Below are positions 42,314 to 51,413 of a stretch of DNA of 52,828 nt, in pieces. Numbering within the stretch: the first letter of the stretch is position 1; each line of letters opens with the position of its first letter. The translations under genes were made by a program, and so were the position numbers. The stretch lies in contig NZ_SNWE01000028.1 of NCBI RefSeq assembly GCF_004362395.1, forward strand, positions 1-52,828, in the 5' to 3' direction. The notes under the pieces were generated by a model. That model ran no database searches. It saw only the letters and a list, made by a program, of their open reading frames with translations, and had not been told where the DNA came from. This DNA is from Salegentibacter sp. 24. GTDB taxonomy: Bacteria; Bacteroidota; Bacteroidia; Flavobacteriales; Flavobacteriaceae.

Positions 42314-43723
42314 ATGGGAAGAAGGAATAAAAATAAGGTATTTGAGGCCGTAGAGGTTACCGGAGCCGGTGGAAAAGGAAAAGGAATTGGTAAATCATCA
42401 GATGGTCGTGTAATATTTATAGATAATGTAGTCCCTGGTGATATCGCCGATATAAAAACTACCAAAAAGCGTAAATCATACTACCAGGGAACAGCGATTA
42501 ATTTTCATCAATTTTCCGACAAACGTGTGGAACCGGTTTGCCAGCATTTTGGTACCTGTGGAGGTTGCAAATGGCAAAATATGGATTATAAATTTCAGCT
42601 TGAATATAAACAAGACGAGGTTCTAAATAACCTTATTCGTGTAGGGAAAGTTGAGCTACCAGAGATGTCTCCAATTCTAGGAAGTAAAGAAATCTATTTT
42701 TACCGTAATAAAATGGAGTTCTCTTTTAGTGATAGCCGCTGGCTTACTCCTGAAGAAATTAATAGTGGAAAAGATTTCGATGATAAAAATGCCCTTGGAT
42801 TTCACATCCCTGGAATGTGGGATAAAATCCTGGATATAAAAAAATGCCATTTACAAGAAGACCCCAGCAATGCGATAAGAAACTTTGTGAAAGAATTCGC
42901 AACAGCTAATGAAATGAGTTTTTTTAATGCTCGCAAACAGGAAGGATTATTAAGAACTTTGATGATTCGCACCTCATCTAATGGTGAAATTATGGTTCTA
43001 ATCCAGTTCTTTCATGAAAATGAGGAAAAACGTAAATTGTTACTTAATGCCATAGTAGAAATGTTTCCAGAAATAACATCCCTTCAGTATGTCATTAATG
43101 AAAAAGGAAATGATACCATCTATGATCAGGAAGTGATCTGCTTCAAAGGTAGGGACCATATATTTGAAGAAATGGAAGGATTACAGTTTAAAATAAACGC
43201 CAAGTCCTTTTATCAAACCAATTCTGCCCAGGCTTACGAATTATATAAAATAACCCGGGATTTTGCTGATCTAAAGGGAGACGAGATTGTTTATGATCTT
43301 TATACTGGCACAGGAACTATTGCTCAGTTTGTTGCTCAAAAAGCTAAAAAAATAATTGGGGTTGAAGTTGTTCCCGAAGCAATTTCTGATGCCAAAGAGA
43401 ATGCAGAACGCAACAAGATTGAAAATGCAGAGTTTTTTGTAGGCGATATGAAGAAGGTTTTTTCTGAAGAATTTATCAATAATCATGGTCAACCCGACGT
43501 TATAATAACCGATCCCCCAAGAGACGGTATGCACAAGGATGTGATTGCTCAAATAATTGGTATATTGCCAAAGCGTATTGTTTACGTCAGTTGTAACTCG
43601 GCTACACAGGCCCGGGATCTCTCTATGCTTGACCAGTATTATAAAGTCACCAAAGTGCAGCCTGTGGATATGTTCCCCCAAACACATCACGTAGAGAATG
43701 TTGTCTGTTTAGAAAGAAAATAA
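42314..43723 (+). CDS. rlmD: 23S rRNA (uracil-5-)-methyltransferase, RlmD/TrmA family
   Basis: From the ATG at 42314 the protein has 469 residues. It has an N-terminal TRAM domain, four cluster cysteines (Cys76, 82, 85 in CQHFGTCGGCKW and Cys178 in IKKCHL), a Rossmann SAM site (VYDLYTGTGTIAQFVAQKAKKIIGVEVVPEAI), ITDPPRDGMH and the catalytic Cys427 in YVSCNSAT. It methylates a uridine C5 in 23S rRNA (U1939 for RlmD). An upstream ATG at 42251 adds 21 residues unlike the family. Two small genes follow without a gap. Confidence 0.92.
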   Translation: MGRRNKNKVFEAVEVTGAGGKGKGIGKSSDGRVIFIDNVVPGDIADIKTTKKRKSYYQGTAINFHQFSDKRVEPVCQHFGTCGGCKWQNMDYKFQLEYKQDEVLNNLIRVGKVELPEMSPILGSKEIYFYRNKMEFSFSDSRWLTPEEINSGKDFDDKNALGFHIPGMWDKILDIKKCHLQEDPSNAIRNFVKEFATANEMSFFNARKQEGLLRTLMIRTSSNGEIMVLIQFFHENEEKRKLLLNAIVEMFPEITSLQYVINEKGNDTIYDQEVICFKGRDHIFEEMEGLQFKINAKSFYQTNSAQAYELYKITRDFADLKGDEIVYDLYTGTGTIAQFVAQKAKKIIGVEVVPEAISDAKENAERNKIENAEFFVGDMKKVFSEEFINNHGQPDVIITDPPRDGMHKDVIAQIIGILPKRIVYVSCNSATQARDLSMLDQYYKVTKVQPVDMFPQTHHVENVVCLERK

Positions 43724-44254
43724 ATGAATAAAAGCTATTTTAAGAAACTGGTACCAGTAGTATTTCTATTACTGGTTATTTTAGGATGCCAGAGGGACGA
43801 TATTTGTCCTCCAACCACCCCAACAACGCCTAACCTCATTATGCGGTTTTATGATATTGAAGAAAGAGAAAACCCGGCAACTCCTACCAATTTAAGTATA
43901 AGAGCTATAGTAAATGATTCTATTAAAACCTTATATCAAAGAATAAATGAGGATAGTATTCCTATTCCTTTGAGAACAGATCAAAATATTACAAGGTATA
44001 CCTTTACCATTTTTGATTCAGAAGAAGATGAGGAAGAAGAAGATCCAGAATTCCTGCCAAATACCGATACTTTAAGTTTTACCTATGGTACCGAAGAAGT
44101 ATATGTAAACCGAGCCTGCGCCTACAAAGTTATTTATAATAGTTTAAAGGTAACAATTGAAGGCGGGGAAGATGGCCAATGGATAGATTCTTATATTATT
44201 GAAGAACCCGATATTGAAGATGAAACACAAAAACATATCAGCGTATTTTTTTAG
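43724..44254 (+). CDS. DUF6452-type lipoprotein
   Basis: This 176-residue lipoprotein has lipobox ILGC (Cys near 22) followed by QRDDICPPTTPTTPNLIMRFYD, the characteristic N-terminus of DUF6452. The mature part is beta-rich, with an acidic EEDEEEEDPE run near 105 and two further cysteines (one in NRACAYKV). It starts immediately after the rlmD stop and ends inside the next gene (35-base overlap), so the three are cotranscribed. Function is unknown. Confidence 0.82.
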   Translation: MNKSYFKKLVPVVFLLLVILGCQRDDICPPTTPTTPNLIMRFYDIEERENPATPTNLSIRAIVNDSIKTLYQRINEDSIPIPLRTDQNITRYTFTIFDSEEDEEEEDPEFLPNTDTLSFTYGTEEVYVNRACAYKVIYNSLKVTIEGGEDGQWIDSYIIEEPDIEDETQKHISVFF

Positions 44255-44924
44255 TTTATTATTCCTGTTGCTAACCTGTCCTTTACTAGGCCAGGAAGAA
44301 GGGGTAAATGATAGTCTTGCCGATCGCGAGAAATTTGGACTTCGGGTGGGAACAGATATCAGCAAATTGCTAAGAACTGCTTTTCAGGATGAATATTCCG
44401 GATTTGAGATTCTGGGAGATTACAGGGTTTATAAGGATTATTATGCTGCAGCGGAACTGGGCAATGAAACTATTGGCTATGAGGAAGACAATATAAGTAT
44501 AACTTCACGGGGAAGTTATATAAAATTAGGGGGGGATTATAATGCCTATGAAAACTGGACAGGGATGCAAAACCTTATTTTTGTAGGTGCTCGATATGGA
44601 TTTTCTACCTTTTCTCAGGAAATCGAAGAATACCAAATCTACACTACAAATTCTTTTTTCGAACCTGATATTCGGACAGAAAATATTGAATATACAAGCC
44701 TAACGGCTAATTGGTTGGAACTTGTGGCAGGAATAAAAGTGGAATTATTCAATAACTTATACCTCTCTGCACACGTGCAGTTAAAGCGTATGCTATTTCA
44801 AAACGAACCAGATAATTTTGCCAATCTAGCTATTCCTGGTTTTAACCGAACATACGACGATAGCAATATTGGTGTAGGATATGGCTACACTATTAGTTAT
44901 CTGATTCCTTTTTATAAAAAATAG
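44220..44924 (+). CDS. DUF6048-type outer-membrane-like protein
   Basis: From the ATG at 44220 the product has 234 residues with a signal peptide (ISAYFFSLLFLLLTCPLLGQ). The mature part is a series of amphipathic beta strands (YKDYYAAAELGNETIGYE, NLIFVGARYGFSTFSQEI, NLYLSAHVQLKRMLF) ending in ISYLIPFYKK, like a small outer-membrane barrel. The order rlmD-DUF6452-DUF6048 is, as I recall, common in Flavobacteriaceae. The ATG at 44199 would add seven residues ahead of the signal peptide and is less likely. Confidence 0.8.
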   Translation: MKHKNISAYFFSLLFLLLTCPLLGQEEGVNDSLADREKFGLRVGTDISKLLRTAFQDEYSGFEILGDYRVYKDYYAAAELGNETIGYEEDNISITSRGSYIKLGGDYNAYENWTGMQNLIFVGARYGFSTFSQEIEEYQIYTTNSFFEPDIRTENIEYTSLTANWLELVAGIKVELFNNLYLSAHVQLKRMLFQNEPDNFANLAIPGFNRTYDDSNIGVGYGYTISYLIPFYKK

Positions 44925-44971
44925 AGCATTTAATTCAAGGTTAAATTTAAAATACCTAGGTATTGAACTTA

Positions 44972-46129
44972 CTATTCCTGGTACTTTGTCTTCTTTGATC
45001 CCTGATAAACCTGGTATTTCAGTAATTTAGACTCCAGGGCTCCGTTATACAACTTAATTTTTCGAGAAGGCCTTAAACCTACGTGTTTTATAGCTTCAAG
45101 ATTGGAAGTTATAAGCCAGGCATCGGTGCCAGGATAACCTTGTTTTAAGGTGTCTCCTATTGATTTATAGAATTTCGGCATATCAATTTCCAGACGCTCA
45201 CCATATGGAGGGTTAAACAATATATGCAAATGCCTTTCACCTTCTTTTACAGATTCAAAAAAATCCTCTCTTTTTACAGAAATGAATTCGGTAAGATTAG
45301 CATTTTCAATGTTATCTATAGCTTTATTTACTGCCGAGGGAGCCTTATCATAACCTTTAATGGTAAAATGAAATTCCCTTACTTTTTTTAACACCGAGGC
45401 TTCAATGGTCTCAAATAAATCTTCGTCCCAATCTTTCCAGCGTTCAAAAGCAAATTCTTTTCGGTTTAAATTCGGCGGAATATTACAAGCGATCATTGCA
45501 GCTTCAATTAAAATGGTACCACTACCGCACATTGGGTCTAGAAAGTCACATTGTCCGTCCCAACCAGAAAGCAGTAACATTCCAGCGGCCAAAACTTCAT
45601 TTATAGGCGCGATATTAGTCGCGGTCTTATACCCACGTTTATGTAAAGACTGCCCCGAAGAATCAAAAGAAACATTACAAAAATTCTTTTCAATATGAAT
45701 ATTAATTCTTAAAGTTGGAAAATCAAGGTCGACATTTGGTCTCTTATCAAATTTGTCCCGGAACCTGTCTACAATTGCATCCTTGGTTTTAAGGGAAATA
45801 TATTGAGAATGCGTAAAAGTTTCAGAATGTACCGTTGCATCAATAGCCAAGGTATCGTCAACATCCATAAAATTCTCCCAGGGTAATTCATAGATTTGCT
45901 TGTAAAGATCTTCTTCTGAATATATTTTAAAACTTTGATAAGGCTTGAGAATTTTAATGGCAGTTCTCAGGCAAAGGTTTGCCTTATACATAAAGCCGTT
46001 ATCTCCCACAAAACTGACATTTCTTGTTCCTTCTTTTACATCCATAGCGCCAAGTGCCATTAATTCTTTGGCCAAAATTGGCTCAAAACCATACATAGTC
46101 TTGGCGATCATTTTAAAATTATTTTCCAT
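44972..46129 (-). CDS. THUMP-domain RNA guanine-N2 methyltransferase, RlmL-like
   Basis: This 385-residue protein has an N-terminal ferredoxin-like/THUMP region (residues 1-160, AKTMYGFEPILAKELMALGA), the SAM site DPMCGSGTILIEAAMIA near 197 and the amino-methyltransferase motif NPPYGERL near 305. It corresponds to the N-terminal half of E. coli RlmL (m2G2445 of 23S rRNA), without the RlmK half. The -7 box TATTTTTG ends about 19 bases before the ATG. Confidence 0.9.
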   Translation of the reverse strand: MENNFKMIAKTMYGFEPILAKELMALGAMDVKEGTRNVSFVGDNGFMYKANLCLRTAIKILKPYQSFKIYSEEDLYKQIYELPWENFMDVDDTLAIDATVHSETFTHSQYISLKTKDAIVDRFRDKFDKRPNVDLDFPTLRINIHIEKNFCNVSFDSSGQSLHKRGYKTATNIAPINEVLAAGMLLLSGWDGQCDFLDPMCGSGTILIEAAMIACNIPPNLNRKEFAFERWKDWDEDLFETIEASVLKKVREFHFTIKGYDKAPSAVNKAIDNIENANLTEFISVKREDFFESVKEGERHLHILFNPPYGERLEIDMPKFYKSIGDTLKQGYPGTDAWLITSNLEAIKHVGLRPSRKIKLYNGALESKLLKYQVYQGSKKTKYQE

Positions 46130-46148
46130 ATCGGTTTTTTACAGTCCA

Positions 46149-46156
46149 CAAAAATA
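46149..46156 (-). promoter_or_regulatory. -7 box TATTTTTG for the RlmL-like gene
   Basis: An exact TAnnTTTG on the minus strand, leaving a leader of about 12-15 bases. Confidence 0.55.
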
Positions 46157-46322
46157 GGGTAATTTTGCTGAATAATAGTATTGCCGGCTGGGATGCTGAA
46201 ATATTACAGATGCTTTTACGACTTATATTTCCAACTAAATAAAGGAGCCTGGAAATTATCTTAACTAGTATTGCTTTTTTAAAGTTTAGACCTTGAGGTG
46301 TATTCCAGGGAAATTTGCTAAT

Positions 46323-46330
46323 TATTTTTG
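46323..46330 (+). promoter_or_regulatory. -7 box TATTTTTG directly at the ZIP transporter start
   Basis: An exact TAnnTTTG with 10 bases between its G and the ATG at 46341; the leader would be only a few bases. Confidence 0.55.
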
Positions 46331-46340
46331 ACACTAATTG

Positions 46341-47009
46341 ATGATCTATATTTTACCCCTAATTTCAGTATTTGCAGGTTATTTTGTCGCTATGTTCTTA
46401 AAACCAACTTCATCTATCGGTTTTAAATTGCTTTTAAGTTTTAGTGGCGCCTATTTACTGGCGATTACAATTTTTGAATTACTACCAGAGGTATATTCAA
46501 AACCATCTCAGGAAGTTGGGATTTTTATTATGCTCGGTTTACTGCTTCAAATCATCCTTGAATTTGTTTCAAAGGGAGTGGAACATGGACATTTGCACCA
46601 CCAGGAAGGATTGAATAAATTTCCAATCTTGTTATTGATAAGTTTAAGTATTCATGCATTTCTGGAAGGCTTTCCAATGGATGAAGGTGACCATATTTTG
46701 CACGGCGTAGTTATTCATAAAATCCCTGTGGCGACTATTCTTTCGGTATTTCTAATTCATTCTAATTTGAGCAAAATTAAAGTCGGATTATTTCTAGGCG
46801 TTTTTGCTTTAATGACCCCCCTTGGTAGTTTCTTTAAATCACAATTTAGCTTCCTACAGGATATCTCAATTTACATCAATGCGCTGGTAATTGGCATTTT
46901 TTTGCATGTTTCTACAACAATCTTATTTGAAGCTTCAAAAAATCATAAGTTCAATATTTCTAAACTGACAGTCATCATTGGAGGTATTTTATTGGCTTAC
47001 TTTATTTAA
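46341..47009 (+). CDS. ZIP family metal transporter
   Basis: This 222-residue protein has seven to eight membrane segments and ZIP metal-site stretches in helices IV and V: SIHAFLEGFPM and VVIHKIPVATILSVFLIHS. The loop between the third and fourth helices carries a His-rich metal-binding patch (EHGHLHHQEG). It probably imports zinc or another divalent metal. The ATG at 46341 is chosen over the TTG at 46338. No metal regulator or Fur/Zur-like gene is adjacent. Confidence 0.88.
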   Translation: MIYILPLISVFAGYFVAMFLKPTSSIGFKLLLSFSGAYLLAITIFELLPEVYSKPSQEVGIFIMLGLLLQIILEFVSKGVEHGHLHHQEGLNKFPILLLISLSIHAFLEGFPMDEGDHILHGVVIHKIPVATILSVFLIHSNLSKIKVGLFLGVFALMTPLGSFFKSQFSFLQDISIYINALVIGIFLHVSTTILFEASKNHKFNISKLTVIIGGILLAYFI

Positions 47010-47431
47010 AATTTTAAGTTAAAGTGAAAGCAATAAATTAAGCCGACACCTTTGAAATAATTTTCAACAGTAGAAATGTTCACCACCAAAATCAATGGTC
47101 TGAATAACAAACTAGCTGAATCAGGCCCAAGTTCAAATTATTTTTTCTTTAAGTATAAAATCTTTACCAGGAGATTTTTCATTTCCTCAAGTGGAAGTAA
47201 ATGAAATTAACAGGTTTAATTGAAGATAAAACCCCAAGGGTAATATGCTAAATTGAAATGTAATCCGAGGTTATTAATAACCATAAATGTTTTCAACCCA
47301 TTTTTATATTAAGTAAGCTTTAAGTATTGTTTAATCTTATTTAACACCTCATTTTCCATATTTCCTGTAATTTCATTATAAAACTTTTGCTACTTTTTTA
47401 CCGTCTTTGTCAAAAGTTGAAAGAAAAAATC
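47010..47431. other. Gene-free AT-rich interval
   Basis: This interval of about 420 bases lies between the ZIP gene and an orphan gene. I see no good reading frame, tRNA, terminator hairpin or exact TAnnTTTG box. The end of the ZIP gene therefore has no visible terminator. Confidence 0.55.
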
Positions 47432-47875
47432 ATGTTGAGAAGACCATCTGAAATAGATTATTTAGAAAGTTATTATATCGCTAACTATACTGCGGCGATA
47501 TACTATAAACATGGAGTCCTATCCACTAAAAAGCCTTTTTTAAAAAGGCTTTTTAAATCTTTATACAACCATAAAAAAACTCTTAAAGATGATTTAGATA
47601 AGCATATTTTGGAAGCAAAGGATCAGGAATATCTTGACATACTTATTAAAAAATGCAAGAAAGAAATACTTCAAATGCAGCGAAAATTGAGTGAAACTCC
47701 TAACCTAAAATCAGGCCGAATATGTATCGAGATGGAAAAGCAATTCATTAAACAGTTGCATCACACCCTTTCAAATTTGACGGATGGAAATTTGAGAAAC
47801 ACCTGTTTAGCTCATAAGCACACCTCAAAACCTTTACAAAAACAATTAATCCTGGTAAATAAATACCTGATTTAA
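47432..47875 (+). CDS. Small basic helical protein of unknown function
   Basis: From the ATG at 47432 the product has 147 residues starting MLRRPSEIDYLESYYIANYTAAIYYKHG; an in-frame ATG 45 bases upstream would add a cysteine-containing hydrophobic stretch. The protein is rich in Lys, Leu and His, largely helical, with no signal peptide in the preferred form. I recognise no family. The gene stands alone in an otherwise empty stretch and may be lineage-specific. It converges on ackA with a 23-base gap. Confidence 0.6.
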   Translation: MLRRPSEIDYLESYYIANYTAAIYYKHGVLSTKKPFLKRLFKSLYNHKKTLKDDLDKHILEAKDQEYLDILIKKCKKEILQMQRKLSETPNLKSGRICIEMEKQFIKQLHHTLSNLTDGNLRNTCLAHKHTSKPLQKQLILVNKYLI

Positions 47876-47898
47876 AAAAATAGCATTCTGTGCTAAGT

Positions 47899-49080
47899 TC
47901 ACATATTATAGGTTTGCTTTGCAATTTCCAATTCTTCATTAGTAGGAATAATAATGACCTGAACTTTAGCATCATCCGCATTAATAGTTCTCAATTCCTT
48001 TAAATGTTGTTTATTTTTTTCTTCATTTAGTTTAATTCCGAAAAATTCCATATCCTTACAAACCAAACTGCGAATGACATTACTATTTTCCCCAATTCCC
48101 GCGGTAAAAACAAGGGCATCGACACCATTCATTGCAGCCGCATATGATCCAATGTACTTTTTAATTCGGTAGGCGTTCATCTCAAGGGCTAACTGGCACT
48201 GTTTATCACCTTTTTCGGCCTGCGCTTCAATATCACGAAGGTCACTATAACCGGTAAGGCCATACATCCCGCTTTTATTATGGAGAATATCGCTAACATC
48301 CTGTGCTGAATATCCCAATTGATTAATAAGGTAAAAAATAACTGACTGATCAATATCACCACTTCTGGTTCCCATAATAAGGCCATTAACCGGGCCAAAA
48401 CCAAGGGAATGGTCAATACTTTTTCCATTCTTAACGGCTGTGATACTGCAACCATTTCCGAGGTGAATACTAATAATTTTTGAATTTTCCTTCTGTAAAA
48501 GTGCAATTGCCTTCTCGGTTACGTATTTATGGCTAGTTCCATGAAATCCGTAAAGTTGTATATGATGTTTATCAAAAAAATCAGTAGGAATGGCATATTG
48601 CGCTGCTTTCTCTGGAATACTTCGATGAAATGCCGTATCGAAAACTGCTACCTGTTGGGCCATCGGAAAAAGTTCTTCTGCAACCTCAATACCTTTTAAA
48701 TTCGGTGGATTATGCAAGGGCGCCAGGGAAAAATATTCTTTAATTTTTGCCTTTACTTTTTCATCTATCACTATTGTTTTAGAAAAACTATCTCCTCCGT
48801 GGACTACTCTGTGGCCAATAGAAGTTATTTCTTCAGCATTTTTTATAACACCTTTTTCAGAATCCATTAAAAGGTCTGTAATAGCCTTTAAGGCAATAGC
48901 ATGATCTAGTACCTCTCGTTCTTCATAAATCGAATCGATTTCGGTTTTATAATGTAATTTTGCACCTACTTGCCCTATTCTTTCTATCATACCAGAAGCC
49001 ATTACAGCTTCTGAAGGCATTTGTATTAATTGAAATTTTAAAGATGAACTCCCTGAATTTATAATTAAAATATTTTTCAT
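47899..49080 (-). CDS. ackA: Acetate kinase
   Basis: This 393-residue ASKHA kinase has the ATP-site start ILIINSGSSSLKFQLI, the family signatures HRVVHGG, VFDTAFHRSIP, YGFHGTSHKYV and HLGNGCSITAVKNG, and the late FTAGIGENS. It interconverts acetyl phosphate plus ADP with acetate plus ATP. It is the second gene of the pta-ackA operon, 8 bases after pta. Confidence 0.97.
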   Translation of the reverse strand: MKNILIINSGSSSLKFQLIQMPSEAVMASGMIERIGQVGAKLHYKTEIDSIYEEREVLDHAIALKAITDLLMDSEKGVIKNAEEITSIGHRVVHGGDSFSKTIVIDEKVKAKIKEYFSLAPLHNPPNLKGIEVAEELFPMAQQVAVFDTAFHRSIPEKAAQYAIPTDFFDKHHIQLYGFHGTSHKYVTEKAIALLQKENSKIISIHLGNGCSITAVKNGKSIDHSLGFGPVNGLIMGTRSGDIDQSVIFYLINQLGYSAQDVSDILHNKSGMYGLTGYSDLRDIEAQAEKGDKQCQLALEMNAYRIKKYIGSYAAAMNGVDALVFTAGIGENSNVIRSLVCKDMEFFGIKLNEEKNKQHLKELRTINADDAKVQVIIIPTNEELEIAKQTYNM

Positions 49081-49088
49081 GGTAAAAT

Positions 49089-51182
49089 TTAGATTCCTTG
49101 TGCCTGTATGGCGGTTAAAATTACGGTATTATATACATCGGCTACGGTACAACCCCGGCTTAGGTCATTTACTGGTTTATTTAAGCCTTGAAGCATTGGT
49201 CCTATGGCCAAAGCTCCGGTTTCACGCTGTACGGCCTTATAAGTATTATTACCCGTATTTAAATCTGGGAAAATTAAAACATTCGCCTGTCCTGCCACTT
49301 CAGATTCCGGTAATTTACTTTTACCCACGCTAATGTCAACGGCTGCATCATATTGAATTGGACCTTCAATTTTAAGATCCGGTCTTCGTCTTTTTACTAT
49401 TTCGGTAGCTTCTCTTACTCTATCTACATCTTCTCCTTTTCCTGAGGTTCCGGACGAGTAAGAAAGCATAGCTATCTTTGGTTCAATACCAAAAGCTAAA
49501 GCACTTTCTGCTGAAGAAATGGTGATTTCTGCTAATTCCTCCGCAGTAGGATTGGGATTAATCGCACAGTCTCCAAACACGGAAACCCTATCCTCTAAAC
49601 ACATAAAAAACACCGAAGAAACCACAGATACATTTGGTTTTGTTTTAATAAATTGTAAAGCCGGTAAAATAGTATGTTGTGTAGTATGCGCTGCACCAGA
49701 AACCATTCCATCTGCATGACCTTTATAGATCATCATTGTTCCATAGTAGGAAACATCGCTCATACGATCTTTAGCCATATCCATGTTCACACCCTTATGT
49801 TTTCTCAATTCATAAAAAGTTTCTGCGTAATCCTGGAAATTCGGTGAATTTACAGGTTCCACAATATGAACCTTTGACAAGTCAATATCCAAAGCAATTT
49901 TAGCTATAGTTTTCTGTATGGCATCAAAATTTCCCAACAGGGTAAGTTCTACCAGATCCATATCTATAAGACGTTTAGCTGCAGCAAGAATACGCTGGTC
50001 TGTTCCCTCTGGCAAAACGATATGTTTTTTACTCTGCCTGGCTCGTTTGACCAATCCATATTGAAACATTCTGGGCGTAATTCCTTGTGGATTATAATTG
50101 GTAAGTTTTTCAACCAGGGGATCAAAAGAAACATAACGCTCAAAAATACTGATAGTGGTTTGAATTTTCTGGATACTATCTGCATATATATTAGACTTTA
50201 TAGCACCCACTTTATTAGTAACTGCAAAGGTTCCTTCCTGAACCGATATTATAGGAACAATATCCGACAAGCCCTCAATCAATTTTAAAATCGATTCTTC
50301 CGGCCTAAGCCCACCGGTTAGAATAATCCCTGAAATCCTTGGGTAGTTACTGGAAATATTAGCCTGTAATGCGCCAAGGATAATATCGGCCCTATCTCCT
50401 GGAGTAATTACTAAACTTTCGTTTTTAAGGGTGGTTAGATAATTACGAAGCTGCATTGCACCCACTCCAAAATTACCGGTTTGATTATCAAGAAAATCGT
50501 GGCCGAATAAAACTTCACCATCAAGAACTTTGACTATTTCCTTTAAGGTAGGGTTATTAAGCGTATCGATTAATGGAATCGCAAATACACCCACTTCTTC
50601 AGGCAAAAAACCTCGCATATTTTTTATTGCAGGCTCCAGGTTTTCTTCCTGAATTTTATTACTTACCATAGCTATTACCTGGACCTCCTTGTCTTTAAAA
50701 GCGCGATAAGCCATTTGTTGATTCCCCAGTAATTCTTCCCAGCTTTTAAATTGACCACTAACGACAATTATAACCGGAATTCCAAGATTTTTTGCAATTA
50801 CCACATTCACATCGAACTCGAAAACACTGCCTTCACCAGAAAAATCACTGCCTTCTACAAGTATAAAATCAAATTCCTCTTCAAGCCTTTTATATTTGGT
50901 AATTATAGTGTCTATAATCTCCCCAGATCTACCTTCATTTCTTTTTTGGATTACTTCACTTCGAGTAAATGCGAAAGTATCTTCATAAGGGATGTTCAAA
51001 TTAAAATAACTTAAAACTGTGTCTATATGATTATCTTTTTCCCCATTAGAGGTATCATTTATAATTGGCCTAAAATAACCTACTTTAACCATTTTGCCCA
51101 AAAGGGTACGCATAAGTCCCAAGCTAATCATAGATTTACCGCTGTGAGATTCTAGAGTGGCGATATAAATTCCTTTGTTCAT
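49089..51182 (-). CDS. pta: Phosphate acetyltransferase
   Basis: From the ATG at 51182 the product has 697 residues. It has an N-terminal P-loop domain (YIATLESHSGKSMISLGL, Lys16), a DRTGG-type middle domain (about 215-330) and the C-terminal PTA domain with KHIVLPEGTDQRILAAAKRL, YGTMMIYKGHADGMVSGAAHTT and FPDLNTGNNTYKAVQR. It interconverts acetyl-CoA and acetyl phosphate, supplying AckA. An ATG at 51203 falls inside the -7 box, so it cannot be the start. Confidence 0.96.
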   Translation of the reverse strand: MNKGIYIATLESHSGKSMISLGLMRTLLGKMVKVGYFRPIINDTSNGEKDNHIDTVLSYFNLNIPYEDTFAFTRSEVIQKRNEGRSGEIIDTIITKYKRLEEEFDFILVEGSDFSGEGSVFEFDVNVVIAKNLGIPVIIVVSGQFKSWEELLGNQQMAYRAFKDKEVQVIAMVSNKIQEENLEPAIKNMRGFLPEEVGVFAIPLIDTLNNPTLKEIVKVLDGEVLFGHDFLDNQTGNFGVGAMQLRNYLTTLKNESLVITPGDRADIILGALQANISSNYPRISGIILTGGLRPEESILKLIEGLSDIVPIISVQEGTFAVTNKVGAIKSNIYADSIQKIQTTISIFERYVSFDPLVEKLTNYNPQGITPRMFQYGLVKRARQSKKHIVLPEGTDQRILAAAKRLIDMDLVELTLLGNFDAIQKTIAKIALDIDLSKVHIVEPVNSPNFQDYAETFYELRKHKGVNMDMAKDRMSDVSYYGTMMIYKGHADGMVSGAAHTTQHTILPALQFIKTKPNVSVVSSVFFMCLEDRVSVFGDCAINPNPTAEELAEITISSAESALAFGIEPKIAMLSYSSGTSGKGEDVDRVREATEIVKRRRPDLKIEGPIQYDAAVDISVGKSKLPESEVAGQANVLIFPDLNTGNNTYKAVQRETGALAIGPMLQGLNKPVNDLSRGCTVADVYNTVILTAIQAQGI

Positions 51183-51200
51183 AGTATATAAATTGTTGAA

Positions 51201-51208
51201 CAAAAATA
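51201..51208 (-). promoter_or_regulatory. -7 box TATTTTTG for pta-ackA
   Basis: An exact TAnnTTTG on the minus strand. The leader to the ATG at 51182 would be about 12-15 bases. Confidence 0.6.
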
Positions 51209-51365
51209 AACTTAATTAAAAGAAACAGCTTTTAAGTTTATCCTAAAAGAATGTAAAGCTGATATGAATCACATTTTTGAAATAGAGAAACTCCTTTGAT
51301 ATCGGAAATCTGAAATAAATAAATTTCTAGCAGGATGGAAAATTCGGGCTTACCAAAATAATAAC

Positions 51366-51390
51366 AAAAAACCACCCGAAGGTGGTTTTA
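51366..51390 (-). terminator. Rho-independent terminator of the DUF4382 gene
   Basis: On the minus strand AAAACCACC pairs with GGTGGTTTT around a TTCG-type loop, with a T-run following. It lies 24 bases past the stop. UUCG is an unusually stable tetraloop. Confidence 0.88.
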
Positions 51391-51413
51391 ATTAGTCGTA
51401 AATTTTTGATGGT

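Noticed and set aside
44951-44964. 14-base palindrome AATACCTAGGTATT between the DUF6048-type and RlmL-like genes
   Set aside because: It has no loop or T-run, so it does not look like a terminator. One short palindrome in an AT-rich gap is not enough to call an operator.
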